A DNA stretch of 64,000 nt from an uncultured Olsenella sp. (GCA_900540955.1 UQIF01000008.1:1-64000), one strand, 5' to 3'; numbered from the stretch's first letter, positions 26,841 through 36,383 are shown. Notes: generated from the sequence alone by a model not told the origin. Translations and numbers: made by a program.

Positions 26841-28001
26841 ATGGAATTCTCTAAGCGGCTCGACCTTTTTGGCGCCGAGGTGTTCGCGGCCTTGAACGAG
26901 AAGCGCCGTGCGCTGGAGGCCGAGGGACGCCGCGTGTTCGACCTCTCGGTCGGCACGCCCGACTTCAAGCCCTCCGCACACATCATGGACGCGCTTGTCG
27001 AGTCCGCCAAGGACACCGACAACTGGAAGTACTCCCTGCACGATAAGGACGAGCTCCTTGACGCCGTCTGCGCCTACTACAAGGACCGCTACGGCGTGGA
27101 GGGCGTCGGGCGCGACATGATCATGAGCTGCCGTGGCACCCAGGAGGGCATGCTTTGGCCCCTCTCGGCGCTCGTCGACCCCGGCGACCTCGTGCTCGTC
27201 CCCGATCCCTGCTACCCCGTCTTCCAGAACGCGACGCTGCTCGCGGGTGCCAAGTGCGCGTATTACCCGCTGACCGCCGAGCACGATTTCCTGCCCTACG
27301 TCGCGGGCATCGACCCTAAGGTTGCCGACGCCGCCAAGGCCATGATCGTCTCGCTGCCGGCAAATCCTGTGGGCTCGGTGGGCACGCCCGAGGTCTACGC
27401 GCAGATCATTGAGTTCGCCCGCGAGCACGACATCGTGGTCATCCACGACAACGCGTATTCCGACATCGTCTTCGACGGCCCCGCCGGCGGCAGCTTCCTG
27501 GCGTATCCCGGCGCCCGCGAGGTGGGCGTCGAGTTCCTCTCGCTGTCCAAGAGCTTCAACGTTACGGGTATGCGCCTGAGCTTCCTTATCGGCCGCCCCG
27601 ACATCGTGGCCGCCGCAAAGAAGCTCCGCGGCCAGGTGGACTTTGGCATGTTCTACCCCGAGCAAGACGTTGCCATCGCCGCCCTCACCGGTCCGCGTGA
27701 GCAGGTCGAGGAGCAGCGCATGATGTACCAAGAGCGCCGCGACGCGCTCTGCGACGGCCTCGAGGGCATCGGCTGGGAGCGTCCCAACGCGCACGGCTCG
27801 ATGTTTGTCTGGGCGCGCCTGCCGCACGGCCGCCGCGACTCGATGGCCTTCGCGCTCGAGCTTATGGAGAAGTCCGGCGTGATCGTGACGCCGGGCGCGA
27901 GCTTCGGTCCGTCGGGCGAGGGGTTTGTCCGCATGGCGCTCGTCCTGCCGCCTGAGCGCCTCCGCGACGCCGTGGCCGCCATCGCCGCCGCCGGCCTGTA
28001 G
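26841..28001 (+). CDS. PLP-dependent class I/II aminotransferase
   Basis: The 386-residue fold-type I enzyme has the PLP Lys237 in SLSKSFN, the phosphate and ring contacts Asp203 and Tyr206 (HDNAYSDI), and the substrate Arg near the C-terminus. It resembles LL-diaminopimelate/alanine-type aminotransferases (family I-gamma/LL-DAP-AT-like). The exact amino acid cannot be fixed. GGAG sits six bases before the ATG at 26841; a TTG four codons upstream is less likely. The unusual repeat array in the leader suggests regulation. Confidence 0.85.
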   Translation: MEFSKRLDLFGAEVFAALNEKRRALEAEGRRVFDLSVGTPDFKPSAHIMDALVESAKDTDNWKYSLHDKDELLDAVCAYYKDRYGVEGVGRDMIMSCRGTQEGMLWPLSALVDPGDLVLVPDPCYPVFQNATLLAGAKCAYYPLTAEHDFLPYVAGIDPKVADAAKAMIVSLPANPVGSVGTPEVYAQIIEFAREHDIVVIHDNAYSDIVFDGPAGGSFLAYPGAREVGVEFLSLSKSFNVTGMRLSFLIGRPDIVAAAKKLRGQVDFGMFYPEQDVAIAALTGPREQVEEQRMMYQERRDALCDGLEGIGWERPNAHGSMFVWARLPHGRRDSMAFALELMEKSGVIVTPGASFGPSGEGFVRMALVLPPERLRDAVAAIAAAGL

Positions 28002-28046
28002 ACTTGTCCTGTTAGCTTCGGCTCCAAGGCCCATACAGGAGAGAGC

Positions 28047-28712
28047 ATGACCATAGAAAACCTCACGCGCCGCGAGTTCGTCGCGACCTCGCTCGGCGCC
28101 CTCGGCGCGGCGGCGCTTGCCGGCTGCTCGGGCAATGGCGCACAGAAGGGGGAGGGCTCTGGATCCGGTGCAGAGAGCACTTCTTCCCAGCCCGCCTCCG
28201 ACGACCCGTACGCCACGGGCACGCACCACGCGACCATCGTGGTGGAGGGGTACGGCACCATCGAGTGCGCGCTCAACGCGAACGTCGCCCCCATCACCGT
28301 CGCCAATTTCTGCAAGCTGGCAAACGAGGGCTTCTACGACGGCCTCACGTTCCACCGTGTCATCGAGGGCTTCATGATCCAGGGCGGCGACCCCAACGGA
28401 GACGGCACGGGCGGCTCCGACGCGACGATCAAGGGCGAGTTTGCGGCCAATGGGGTGGAGAATCCCCTAAGCCACGTGCGCGGCACCATCAGCATGGCCC
28501 GTTCCTCCGCCTACGACTCGGCGAGCTCGCAGTTCTTCATCATGCACAAGACGAACACCTCGCTCGACGGCCAGTACGCGGCTTTTGGCAACGTGACCTC
28601 GGGCATCGAGGTCGTCGATGCCATCGCCCAGAACACGCCGGTGCAGGATTCCAACGGAACCGTCGCCGCGGCCGATCAGCCGAAGATCGAGAAGATCTCG
28701 GTCGTCGACTAG
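28047..28712 (+). CDS. Exported cyclophilin-type peptidyl-prolyl isomerase, lipoprotein
   Basis: The 221-residue protein has a twin-arginine start (LTRREF) and a lipobox, LAGC with Cys27, so it is probably a Tat-exported membrane-anchored lipoprotein. A Gly/Ser linker leads to the cyclophilin fold: NFCKLANEGFYDG, TFHRVIEGFMIQGGDP, and SQFFI. Conserved active-site Arg and Phe are present (FHRVI). It would catalyse proline isomerisation during protein folding outside the membrane. GGAGAG precedes the ATG. It is 45 nt after the aminotransferase gene. Confidence 0.9.
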   Translation: MTIENLTRREFVATSLGALGAAALAGCSGNGAQKGEGSGSGAESTSSQPASDDPYATGTHHATIVVEGYGTIECALNANVAPITVANFCKLANEGFYDGLTFHRVIEGFMIQGGDPNGDGTGGSDATIKGEFAANGVENPLSHVRGTISMARSSAYDSASSQFFIMHKTNTSLDGQYAAFGNVTSGIEVVDAIAQNTPVQDSNGTVAAADQPKIEKISVVD

Positions 28713-28735
28713 CCGTCGCCTGACGCCTGCTTGAG

Positions 28736-28774
28736 CGGCGGCTCGGGGGTCGCGCCCCGGGCCGCCGTTTTTTC
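28736..28774 (+). terminator. Rho-independent terminator
   Basis: A GC-rich stem (CGGCGGC...GGGG with CCCC...GCCGCCG) is followed by TTTTTT, 20-60 nt after the cyclophilin stop codon. Confidence 0.88.
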
Positions 28775-28857
28775 GTACGCGGGGGCGCATCTGGTGTATA
28801 CCAGTAGAACCTTATATATGCAATATAAAATCGTCAAACGGCAAAAATAGCCATTTA

Positions 28858-28868
28858 CGTGCTATAAT
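28858..28868 (+). promoter_or_regulatory. Extended -10 promoter of the carD-like gene
   Basis: CGTGCTATAAT is a TGnTATAAT extended -10, 25 nt before the start codon. No consensus -35 is seen at 17 nt, as expected for an extended -10 element. Confidence 0.65.
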
Positions 28869-28892
28869 TTCGTTTGGCGAAAGGAGTTCGGC

Positions 28893-29393
28893 ATGTATCA
28901 GGTCGGCGAGTTTATTGTTCATCCAGGGCAAGGGGTTTGCAGGGTTGAGGACGTGAGCTCCGGCCCGGACGCGACCTATAAGCTGCTCCCCGTGGGCCAG
29001 CGCCATGCCGTGCACATCAGTTTCCCCGTTTCGAACGAGTCCCGCCTGCGCCCGATCCTCTCGGCCGAGGAGGCGCGCGAGATCATCGACCAGTACCCTC
29101 GGATGGACGTCGACGACTACGCCGACCGGAACAACTCCCTTGAGGAACAGCACTTCAAGCAGGAGATTCGCAACGGGTCATGCCGCGACACCGTGCGCGT
29201 GGCCAAGACCTTCTCGGCACGCATCGCCGAGGTCGAGTGCCGTAACAAAAAAGCTCCCGTGGCCTACGGACGCATCCTCAAGCTCGCGCGCGAGCGCTCG
29301 CTGCAGGAGCTCAGCTGCGCGCTCGACTGCACGCCCGAGGATGTCGCGGCGCTCTTCGAGTCGAGCCTCGCCGGGGATCCGAGCGAGAACTAG
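28893..29393 (+). CDS. CarD-family RNA polymerase-interacting regulator
   Basis: The 166-residue protein has an N-terminal CarD/TRCF RNA-polymerase interaction domain (YQVGEFIVHPGQGVCRVEDV, a Tudor-like fold) and a helical C-terminal half (LARERSLQEL...), which in CarD binds promoter DNA near the bubble. CarD stabilises open complexes. AAAGGAG precedes the ATG. Confidence 0.88.
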   Translation: MYQVGEFIVHPGQGVCRVEDVSSGPDATYKLLPVGQRHAVHISFPVSNESRLRPILSAEEAREIIDQYPRMDVDDYADRNNSLEEQHFKQEIRNGSCRDTVRVAKTFSARIAEVECRNKKAPVAYGRILKLARERSLQELSCALDCTPEDVAALFESSLAGDPSEN

Positions 29394-29522
29394 CCGGTAT
29401 TCGCGGCAAATCCACGAGGTCGCCGCAACCGTTACGTTTTCGAGCCACTTGCGCCGCCCCGGGACGCGCACGGCCCAACTCGGATAGAATGGCAGCTCAA
29501 CCGTCTATCTCGAGGAGGGCTC

Positions 29523-29816
29523 ATGCCTAACACCGAAGCTGCTTCCAGCAACCGCGCGATCATCACCGTCCTGGGCGGCGACCGTCCGGGCATCGTCGCC
29601 TCCGTTACCGCCGAGCTTGCCGACCGCGAGGCGAACATCCTCGATATCTCGCAGACCATCCTACAGGGCATCTTCACCATGACCATGCTCGTCGACCTCG
29701 GCGACTCGGTCGACTTCTCAGAGCTCAAGGGCACGCTCGACGGCCTGTCCGAGAAGCTCGGCGTGCAGATCAACCTGCAGCGCGAAGAGGTTTTCCGTTT
29801 CATGTATCGCCTCTAG
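29523..29816 (+). CDS. Small ACT-domain protein (UPF0237 type)
   Basis: The 97-residue protein is almost wholly one ACT domain (ITVLGGDRPGIVASVTAELADREANILDISQTI), like the UPF0237/PF13740 family, which binds amino acids or other small ligands. In many bacteria it sits before a UPF0210 gene; here citrate synthase follows instead. GAGGAGG precedes the ATG. Its ligand and partner are unknown. Confidence 0.85.
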   Translation: MPNTEAASSNRAIITVLGGDRPGIVASVTAELADREANILDISQTILQGIFTMTMLVDLGDSVDFSELKGTLDGLSEKLGVQINLQREEVFRFMYRL

Positions 29817-29910
29817 GACCGCACTTGGGCCCATCTGCGCCGAGTGGCCGGTGAGTCTCGCGTTGCTTTAGCGCGGGCACGGGCCTTCTCTTTGTAAGGA
29901 GGTTTTGCCA

Positions 29911-31368
29911 ATGGCTATTATTCGCAACCGCAAGGGCGGCACGCGACCCATCCTGACCGCCCTCGAGACCTCGGCTTTGACGCACGTCGCCGACGCCTAT
30001 CCGATGCCCTCGATCGCCCTCGGGCGACCCGACGTCTCCGACGGCCTGTACGAGGGTTTTAAGGGCATCGATGTCGTTCCTCCCGAGCTTTACACCAAAT
30101 ACGACGTCAAGCGCGGCCTTCGCAACGCCGACGGCTCCGGCGTGCTCGTGGGCCTCACCACCATCTCGAACGTCCACGGCTACAACAAGACGCCCGACGG
30201 CGTGGTTCCCGACGAGGGCGACCTGATCTACCGCGGCTACCACATCGCCGACCTCATTGACCACGCGCATCAGGAGGACCGCTTCGGCTACGAGGAGGCG
30301 GCCTACCTGCTCATTACGGGCTCGCTGCCCACCTCCGAGCAGCTGGACGACTTCAAGGCGCGCGTCGACTGCCGCCGCCAGCTCCCCGAGGGCTTCCTGC
30401 ACATCTTCCCGCGCACCACGTACAGCCAGAACATCATGAACGTCCTGCAGCGCGCGACGCTTCTGCTGTACTCGTTCGACCCCACGCCGGACGACACGTC
30501 GCCGACCCACGAGATCGACGTCGCGCTGTCGCTCCTCGGCCGCTGGCCGCGAACCGCTGCCGTGGCGCACGAGGCGGCCGTCGCTTCGGCCACGGGCACC
30601 AAGCTGCTCGTCCCGCCCGCGCGCGAGGGTTTCTCGATGGCCGAGACCCTGCTCGACGTGCTGCGCGGCGACCAGGGCTTCACGCACGACGAGGCCATGC
30701 TCCTCGACGTCATGCTCATGCTCCACGCCGAGCACGGCGGCGGCAACAACTCGACCTTCACCACCCGCGTGCTTTCCTCCTCGGGCACCGACGCCTACTC
30801 CGCTTACGCGGCGGCCATCGGCTCGCTCAAGGGCCCCAAGCACGGCGGCGCAAACGCCAAGGTGGGCGCCATGATCGAGGACGCGTCCGAGAACATCGAG
30901 GACTGGACCGACGAGGACCAGGTCGCCGCCTACCTCACCGAGGTCGTGAGCGGCCGCGGCTTCGACGGCAGCGGCCTCATCTACGGCCTTGGCCACGCGG
31001 TCTATACCCTCTCCGACCCGCGCGCCGTCATCATCAAGAAGTATGCGCGCAAGCTCGCCCGCGAGAAGGGCCGCGACGACAAGCTTGCCCTCCTCGAGAA
31101 CATCGAGAAGCTCGGCCCTGAGGTCATGCGCGACGTCCGCGGCGTGACCAAGCCGATCTGCGCGAACATCGACCTCTATACGGGCTTCGTGTACTCCATG
31201 CTCGGCATTCCCGCCGACATGTACACCTCCATCTTTGCGATGGCGCGCCTTGCCGGTTGGTGCGCGCACCGCATGGAGGAGCTCTACGGTGCCGGGCGCA
31301 TTATCCGCCCCGCCTACAACTCGATTATGGGCAACGGCGACTACGTGCCCATGTCCGAGCGCAAATAG
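29911..31368 (+). CDS. gltA: Citrate synthase family protein
   Basis: The 485-residue enzyme condenses oxaloacetate with acetyl-CoA, or a 2-methylcitrate variant with propionyl-CoA. Conserved catalytic blocks are seen: LHAEHGGGNNSTF with the substrate His, GSLKGPKHGGAN, and GLGHAVYTLSDPR with the second His. The Arg cluster lies near the C-terminus. It is longer than the usual 370-430 residues owing to an N-terminal extension, as in some clostridial/coriobacterial homologues. The ATG at 29911 follows AAGGAGG at eight bases. Use for glutamate synthesis in a fermenter is inferred. Confidence 0.88.
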   Translation: MAIIRNRKGGTRPILTALETSALTHVADAYPMPSIALGRPDVSDGLYEGFKGIDVVPPELYTKYDVKRGLRNADGSGVLVGLTTISNVHGYNKTPDGVVPDEGDLIYRGYHIADLIDHAHQEDRFGYEEAAYLLITGSLPTSEQLDDFKARVDCRRQLPEGFLHIFPRTTYSQNIMNVLQRATLLLYSFDPTPDDTSPTHEIDVALSLLGRWPRTAAVAHEAAVASATGTKLLVPPAREGFSMAETLLDVLRGDQGFTHDEAMLLDVMLMLHAEHGGGNNSTFTTRVLSSSGTDAYSAYAAAIGSLKGPKHGGANAKVGAMIEDASENIEDWTDEDQVAAYLTEVVSGRGFDGSGLIYGLGHAVYTLSDPRAVIIKKYARKLAREKGRDDKLALLENIEKLGPEVMRDVRGVTKPICANIDLYTGFVYSMLGIPADMYTSIFAMARLAGWCAHRMEELYGAGRIIRPAYNSIMGNGDYVPMSERK

Positions 31369-31373
31369 CTCTT

Positions 31374-31491
31374 AGTGGGTGAACAAAACAGGGGTTCGTC
31401 GGGTATCCGACGAACCCCTTAAATAAAAACGCCAGGTAGACGGCCTGGCATTTTTTCTATACCTTGCAAAACCGCGTTTTGTTCACCCACT
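31374..31491. repeat. 118-nt inverted-repeat element C
   Basis: Perfect 16-nt terminal arms (AGTGGGTGAACAAAAC at 31374-31389, complement at 31476-31491). Inside are a perfect hairpin, GGGGTTCGTCGG with its complement (31391-31419), and a GCCAGG/CCTGGC stem with T6. The ends and the inner hairpin are the same as in element D at 58622, in reverse orientation. It lies between convergent gltA and the ABC genes. Confidence 0.88.
31431..31456 (+). terminator. Terminator inside element C
   Basis: GCCAGG-TAGACGG-CCTGGC then A and TTTTTT. It is suitably placed to end the gltA transcript. Confidence 0.75.
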
Positions 31492-31599
31492 TAGGCCTGT
31501 TTGAGGGGCTCGGGCGAAAAAAGAGCGCCGCGGGCGGCTATCTGGCTGCCGTCCGCGGCGATTCTGTTTTTGGGTTGGGCCCGCGCGGCTCGCCTTCGG

Positions 31600-33450
31600 C
31601 TAGGCGGCCTCGTCGAACTGGGAGTTGTAGAGCTCCGCATAGAAGCCGCCGAGGGCAAGGAGCTCCTCGTGGGTGCCCTTCTCCACGATGTCGCCGTCGC
31701 GCAGGACAAGGATGACGTCCGCATTACGGATCGTGCTTAAGCGGTGCGCGATGACGAAGCTCGTGCGGCCCTGCATGAGGGCGTCCATGGCGCGCTGGAT
31801 GAGCTCCTCGGTGCGCGTGTCGACGTTCGAGGTGGCCTCGTCCAGGATGAGGGCGGGGCGGTCGGCCAAGACGGCGCGGGCGATGGTCACGAGCTGACGC
31901 TGGCCCTGGGAGAGGTTCGTGCCCTCCTCATTGATCATGAAGTCGTAGCCGCCTGCGAGCGTGTGGATGAAGTGGTCGCAGCGCGCGGCCTTCGCGGCGG
32001 CCTCGACCTCGGCGTCGGTGGCGTCGGGGCGGCCATAGCGGATGTTCTCGCGGATGGTGCCGTTGAACAGCCACGTGTCCTGAAGGACCATGGCGAACTC
32101 CTCGCGAAGCGCGGCGCGGTCCCAGTCGCGCACGTCGACGCCGTCTACGCGCAGGCTGCCCGCGTCGACGTCGTAGAAGCGCTGGAGCAGCTTGATAAGG
32201 GTGGTCTTGCCGGCGCCGGTGGGGCCGACGATGGCCACGGTCTGCCCGGGCTTGGCCGTGCAGGTGAAGTCGTGGATAATCGGCTTGGCGGGGTCGTAGC
32301 CGAACTTGACGTGCTTGAACTCGACGAGGCCGTCGCGGGCCTCGGGGATCTGCGGGTCTGTGGACTGTTCCTCCTCGGGCGCGGCGAGGAACTCGAAGAC
32401 ACGCTCGGTGGCGGCGGCCATGGACTGCATGGTGTTGCTCACGTTGGCAAGCTGCTGCACGGGCTGGGTGAAGTTGCGCACGTACTGGATGAAGCTCTGG
32501 ATGTCGCCGGGGGTGGCGTTGCCGGTGAGCGCGAGCTGCGCGCCCACGACGACGACCGCGACATAGCCCGCGTTGCCCACGAGGCTCATGAGCGGCATCA
32601 TCAGGCCACTCAGGAACTGCGAGCGCCAACCGGAGATGAACAGGCGGTCGTTCTTCTCGTCGAACTCGGACACGGCGGCGTCGGCGCGGTCAAAGACCTG
32701 GATGACGTTCTGGCCGGCGAAGTCCTCCTCGATGATGCCGTTGACGGCGCCGAGGACCTGCTGCTGCTCGCGGAAGTACGGCTGCGAGAAGCGCATCATC
32801 ACGCCCATGATCACGGCGGCGACGGGCAGCGTGACCACGACGACGCCGGTGAGCGGCAGGCTGATGGAGAGCATCATCACGAGCACGCCCACGATCTGCG
32901 TGATCGAGGTGATGAGCTGCGTCACGGACTGGTTGAGGCTTTGGCCGAGGGTGTCGACGTCGTTGGTGATGCGCGAGAGCACGTCGCCCTTGCTGTGGCC
33001 GTTGAAGTAGCTCATCGGCACAACAGTGATCTTCTGGGCGATCTCCTTGCGCATGCGGTAGCAGATCTTCTGTGTGACGCCCGTCATGAGCCAACCCTGG
33101 ATGAGGTTGCACGTGGAGCTCGCCAGGTAGAGGCCGAGCAGGAGCAGCAGGGTCTTGCCGATCCAGTCGAAGTCGACGGCGCCCGTGCCTGCGACCTTGG
33201 CGACGAGGCCCTCGTAGAGCTTGGTCGTGACCTGGCCCAAGACCTTCGGCCCGATGATGTTGAAGATGACCGAGCACATGGCGAAGGCCACGGCAAAGAA
33301 GACCGCGATCTTGTGCGTGCCCACGTAGCCGAGCAGCTTCAGCATGGTGCCCTTGAAGTCCTTGGGCTTCTCGACGACGCGGCCGGGTCCGTGGCCGCCT
33401 CCGCCCGGGCGACGCTTCGCCGTGGCGGTCTTGCTCATCTCGTCAGCCAT
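31600..33450 (-). CDS. ABC exporter half-transporter (permease-ATPase), second subunit
   Basis: The 616-residue protein has a six-helix type I exporter domain (about 45-330) and an ATPase domain with Walker A GPTGAGKTTL, signature LSQGQRQL, Walker B ALILDEATS and the H-loop His in IAHRLST. It is probably a heterodimer with the next upstream gene, whose stop overlaps this start by one base (TAATG). Family members export drugs, peptides or lipids. The long basic and Gly-rich N-terminus is cytoplasmic. Confidence 0.92.
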   Translation of the reverse strand: MADEMSKTATAKRRPGGGGHGPGRVVEKPKDFKGTMLKLLGYVGTHKIAVFFAVAFAMCSVIFNIIGPKVLGQVTTKLYEGLVAKVAGTGAVDFDWIGKTLLLLLGLYLASSTCNLIQGWLMTGVTQKICYRMRKEIAQKITVVPMSYFNGHSKGDVLSRITNDVDTLGQSLNQSVTQLITSITQIVGVLVMMLSISLPLTGVVVVTLPVAAVIMGVMMRFSQPYFREQQQVLGAVNGIIEEDFAGQNVIQVFDRADAAVSEFDEKNDRLFISGWRSQFLSGLMMPLMSLVGNAGYVAVVVVGAQLALTGNATPGDIQSFIQYVRNFTQPVQQLANVSNTMQSMAAATERVFEFLAAPEEEQSTDPQIPEARDGLVEFKHVKFGYDPAKPIIHDFTCTAKPGQTVAIVGPTGAGKTTLIKLLQRFYDVDAGSLRVDGVDVRDWDRAALREEFAMVLQDTWLFNGTIRENIRYGRPDATDAEVEAAAKAARCDHFIHTLAGGYDFMINEEGTNLSQGQRQLVTIARAVLADRPALILDEATSNVDTRTEELIQRAMDALMQGRTSFVIAHRLSTIRNADVILVLRDGDIVEKGTHEELLALGGFYAELYNSQFDEAA

Positions 33451-35687
33451 TAGCGGGCACCTCCTTTCTGGTCTGCGCCGTCATCTACGGCGGCGATCTC
33501 CTCCTCGGTGAGGCCGAGCTCGGCTGCCGAGAGCTGCGACTGGGCGATTTCGAGGTACGCCGGGCAACTGCGCAGCAGCTCCTCGTGCGTGCCTTGGCCC
33601 ACCACGCGGCCCTCGTCGAGGACGATGATCTGGTCGGCGCGCATGATGGTGGCGATGCGCTGTGCCACGACGACGAGCGCGGCGTCCTTCTCGTTTTGGG
33701 CTAGCGCCTCGCGCAGGCGGGCATCGGTCTTGTAGTCGAGCGCGCTGAAGGAGTCGTCGAAGACGATGACCTCGGGGCGCTTGGCCAGGGCACGGGCGAT
33801 GGAGAGCCGCTGGCGCTGGCCGCCGGAGACGTTGTTTCCGCCTTGGCTGATCTCGGAGGAGAAGCCGCCGTCGCGCCCCTCGATGAAGCCGGTCGCCTGG
33901 GCGGTCTGGGCGGCGCGGCGCATGTCGTCGTCGCTCACGAAATCACCGGCGAACTTGAGGTTGCTCTCCACGGTGCCCGAGAAGAGCATGCCCTGCTGCG
34001 GGATGTAGCCCACACGGCGGCGCAGCTCGGAGAGCGACAGGTCGCGCACGTCGACGCCGTCAAGGAGGACCTTGCCTCCCGTGACGTCGTACAGGCGCGG
34101 GATGAGCTGGACGAGTGTCGATTTGCCCGAGCCCGTGGAGCCGATGATGCCGAGCATCTGGCCGCCCTCGACGGTGAAGCCGACGCCGCCGATGACGTCC
34201 TCGCGGGCATCGGGGTACTGGAAGCTGACGTTGCGGAACTCGAGCCGGCCGCGCGGCGCGTCGGCGGCGGGAAGCTGCGGGTGCGCCGGCTCCTTGATGG
34301 AGCTCTGGGTGCTCAGGACCTCGTCGACGCGCTCGGCGGCGACCTCGGCGCGCGGCAGCATGACCGAGACCATGGTGAGGATCATGAAAGCCATGACGAT
34401 CTGCATGGTGTAGGAGATGAACGCCATCATGTCGCCGACCTGCATGACGCCGTCGGAGACGCCATGGGAGCCGGCCCACACGATGAGCACGGTCACGCAG
34501 TTCATGACGAACATCATGAGCGGCATCATGAAGCTCATGGCGCGGTTGGTAAAGAGCTGCGTGTCCATGAGGTCGCGGCTCGCCTCGTCGAAGCGGTCGA
34601 GCTCGTGGTCCTGGCGGCCGAAGGCGCGGATGGGCATGACACCGTCGAGCATCTCGCGAGCAACGAGGTTCACGCGGTCGACGTACTTCTGCATCTTCTT
34701 GAACTTGGGCATGGTGAGACCCATGAGCACGCCGACGACGGCGGAGACCGCGATGACGGCAACGCCGATGGTCCACTCGAGGCCGGTGTGGGTGGCGAGC
34801 ACGCGCATGACGGCAACGGCGCCCATGATCGGTGCCATCAAGACCATGCGGATAAAGAGCGTGGTCGCCATCTGAATCTGCTGGATGTCGTTGGTGCAGC
34901 GCGTGATGAGGGACGCCTGGCTGAACTTGCCGACCTCGGCCGGCGAGAAGTGCATGACCTGGTCGAAGGTCTTGCGGCGCAGGTCACGGGCGATGGTGCA
35001 GGCGGTGTGGGAGGCCACGGCGCCGGTGAGAATCGTGGCGACGAGCGAGATCGCGCACAGGCCGAACATCTTTGCCGACATGCCGGCGAGGTAGGAGTTC
35101 TGCACATCGGTGAGGCTGATGCCCTGGGCCTCGTATTCCTGCTGCACGTAGCTGATGGCGCGCTGCTTGACGATGGAGCCGCCCATCTCGCCCATCTGGT
35201 CTGCCATGGCCTGCGCGCCCTCGGCGAGCTGGTCGCGGCTGATCATGCCGGCCTCATACGCCTGGCGGATCTGGTCGAGGGACACGGTCCCTTGCATGGG
35301 CGCGCCTGTGAAGGAGGCGTCGATGCCCTGCTCAAGGGCAAGGACGACGGTCTCGGGCAGACTCATCGCGTCGGCGACGGGGCCGTCCGCGGCGCGGTCT
35401 GCCTCGGTGCCCTGGAAGGCGCAGATGCCGTTGTCGTCGGACTCGGAGAAGGCCGCCTCGACGACGGCGATGTCCTCGTCGGACATGAACATCTCGAGGT
35501 CGTCGAGCGACTGGCGGCGGATGTTGTTGGGGACGGGGGTCTCGACGCCGCCCTGCTGGATGCCCACGTCCACGATCTCGGACATGTAGGTGGGCAGCGT
35601 GAGGTCGGCGTTGCAGCTGATGATGATCAGCGCGACCGCGGTGACGAGTGCCAGGATGTGGTTCTTGAAGAGCTTGATGATTCTCAC
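33450..35687 (-). CDS. ABC exporter half-transporter with large extracytoplasmic loop
   Basis: This is a 745-residue permease-ATPase: Walker A GSTGSGKSTL, signature VSGGQRQRL, Walker B VIVFDDSFSALD. It has an extra loop of about 165 residues between the first two membrane helices, an acidic and Gln-rich part outside the membrane not found in minimal exporters. The GTG at 35687 overlaps the marR stop (GTGA), so the longer upstream frame was rejected. Its ATP site has Asp where the catalytic Glu is expected (FDDS), typical of the degenerate site in heterodimeric exporters. Confidence 0.92.
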   Translation of the reverse strand: MRIIKLFKNHILALVTAVALIIISCNADLTLPTYMSEIVDVGIQQGGVETPVPNNIRRQSLDDLEMFMSDEDIAVVEAAFSESDDNGICAFQGTEADRAADGPVADAMSLPETVVLALEQGIDASFTGAPMQGTVSLDQIRQAYEAGMISRDQLAEGAQAMADQMGEMGGSIVKQRAISYVQQEYEAQGISLTDVQNSYLAGMSAKMFGLCAISLVATILTGAVASHTACTIARDLRRKTFDQVMHFSPAEVGKFSQASLITRCTNDIQQIQMATTLFIRMVLMAPIMGAVAVMRVLATHTGLEWTIGVAVIAVSAVVGVLMGLTMPKFKKMQKYVDRVNLVAREMLDGVMPIRAFGRQDHELDRFDEASRDLMDTQLFTNRAMSFMMPLMMFVMNCVTVLIVWAGSHGVSDGVMQVGDMMAFISYTMQIVMAFMILTMVSVMLPRAEVAAERVDEVLSTQSSIKEPAHPQLPAADAPRGRLEFRNVSFQYPDAREDVIGGVGFTVEGGQMLGIIGSTGSGKSTLVQLIPRLYDVTGGKVLLDGVDVRDLSLSELRRRVGYIPQQGMLFSGTVESNLKFAGDFVSDDDMRRAAQTAQATGFIEGRDGGFSSEISQGGNNVSGGQRQRLSIARALAKRPEVIVFDDSFSALDYKTDARLREALAQNEKDAALVVVAQRIATIMRADQIIVLDEGRVVGQGTHEELLRSCPAYLEIAQSQLSAAELGLTEEEIAAVDDGADQKGGAR

Positions 35688-36163
35688 TCGGCCTCGCTCC
35701 TCTCTGTACGGGTGCTCAGGATTTCGTTGCAGCGCTTGAGGATCCGGATGGCCTCGCTTGCGTCGTGGGCGCCGAGCTGCCTCAAAAACCCACCGGCCTC
35801 GGCGTCCATTTGGGAGCGGCGGCGGGCGCGCTCCTCCTCGCCGATTTCGGTGAGCGTGACGGTCACGCGGCGGCGGTCGGCGGTGTCGTGCTCGCGGCGA
35901 ATCCAACCTTTGTTCTCAAGCGCGCGCAGCACGTTGGCGGTGCGCGCGGAGCTCAGGTACGAGCGCTCGGCGATCTGGGTCGGGGTGAGGCCGTGCTCGC
36001 CGGCTCCCTCGGCAAGGTGCAGGGTGCGGATAACGCCTGCCTCGCCGCGGGTGAAGTTGCGGGTATCGGGGCGTATGCTGTGGCCAAGGCAGGCGAACTG
36101 CTCGAAGAGCTCGTGCGCGAGCAGGCTGAAGTCGGCGTCTTCGGCCGCAGAATTAGCTTCCAC
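35684..36163 (-). CDS. MarR-family repressor of the ABC exporter
   Basis: The 159-residue winged-helix protein has TPTQIAERSYLSSARTANVLRALENKGWI followed by the DRRRVTV wing, the MarR core. It is first in a three-gene operon with two ABC half-transporters and likely represses it until an inducer binds. The GTG start lies six bases after a full AAGGAGG. The repeat CACTAGAA occurs twice across the leader. Confidence 0.88.
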   Translation of the reverse strand: MEANSAAEDADFSLLAHELFEQFACLGHSIRPDTRNFTRGEAGVIRTLHLAEGAGEHGLTPTQIAERSYLSSARTANVLRALENKGWIRREHDTADRRRVTVTLTEIGEEERARRRSQMDAEAGGFLRQLGAHDASEAIRILKRCNEILSTRTERSEAE

Positions 36164-36184
36164 TAGAACCTCCTTACACTAGAA
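36161..36184. promoter_or_regulatory. Candidate MarR operator: CACTAGAA x2
   Basis: CACTAGAA at 36161-36168 and 36177-36184 (16-nt period) frames the ribosome site and the first codon. A repressor bound here would block the operon. Palindromic symmetry is weak. Confidence 0.4.
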
Positions 36185-36383
36185 ACTATTTAGACCAGAA
36201 GATTATGCCCGCGCGGCCGAGGAGCTCGCGGCGGCGCGTCCGCCTTCACAAAGACGGCAAAGTGACGGCGCGCCGGCACTTCTTTCTTGTTGTGGCGCCG
36301 CTGCGTGGATACAATGACGCGCGAAAGCGCGCGGGGCGCGTTGGGTAACCGAGCAGTGGATGGCCTCTAGGCAAGGGAGCGCG

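Noticed and set aside
31744..36182. Long plus-strand frames
   Set aside because: Antisense to the two ABC exporter genes and marR, which have clear motifs and coupled starts.
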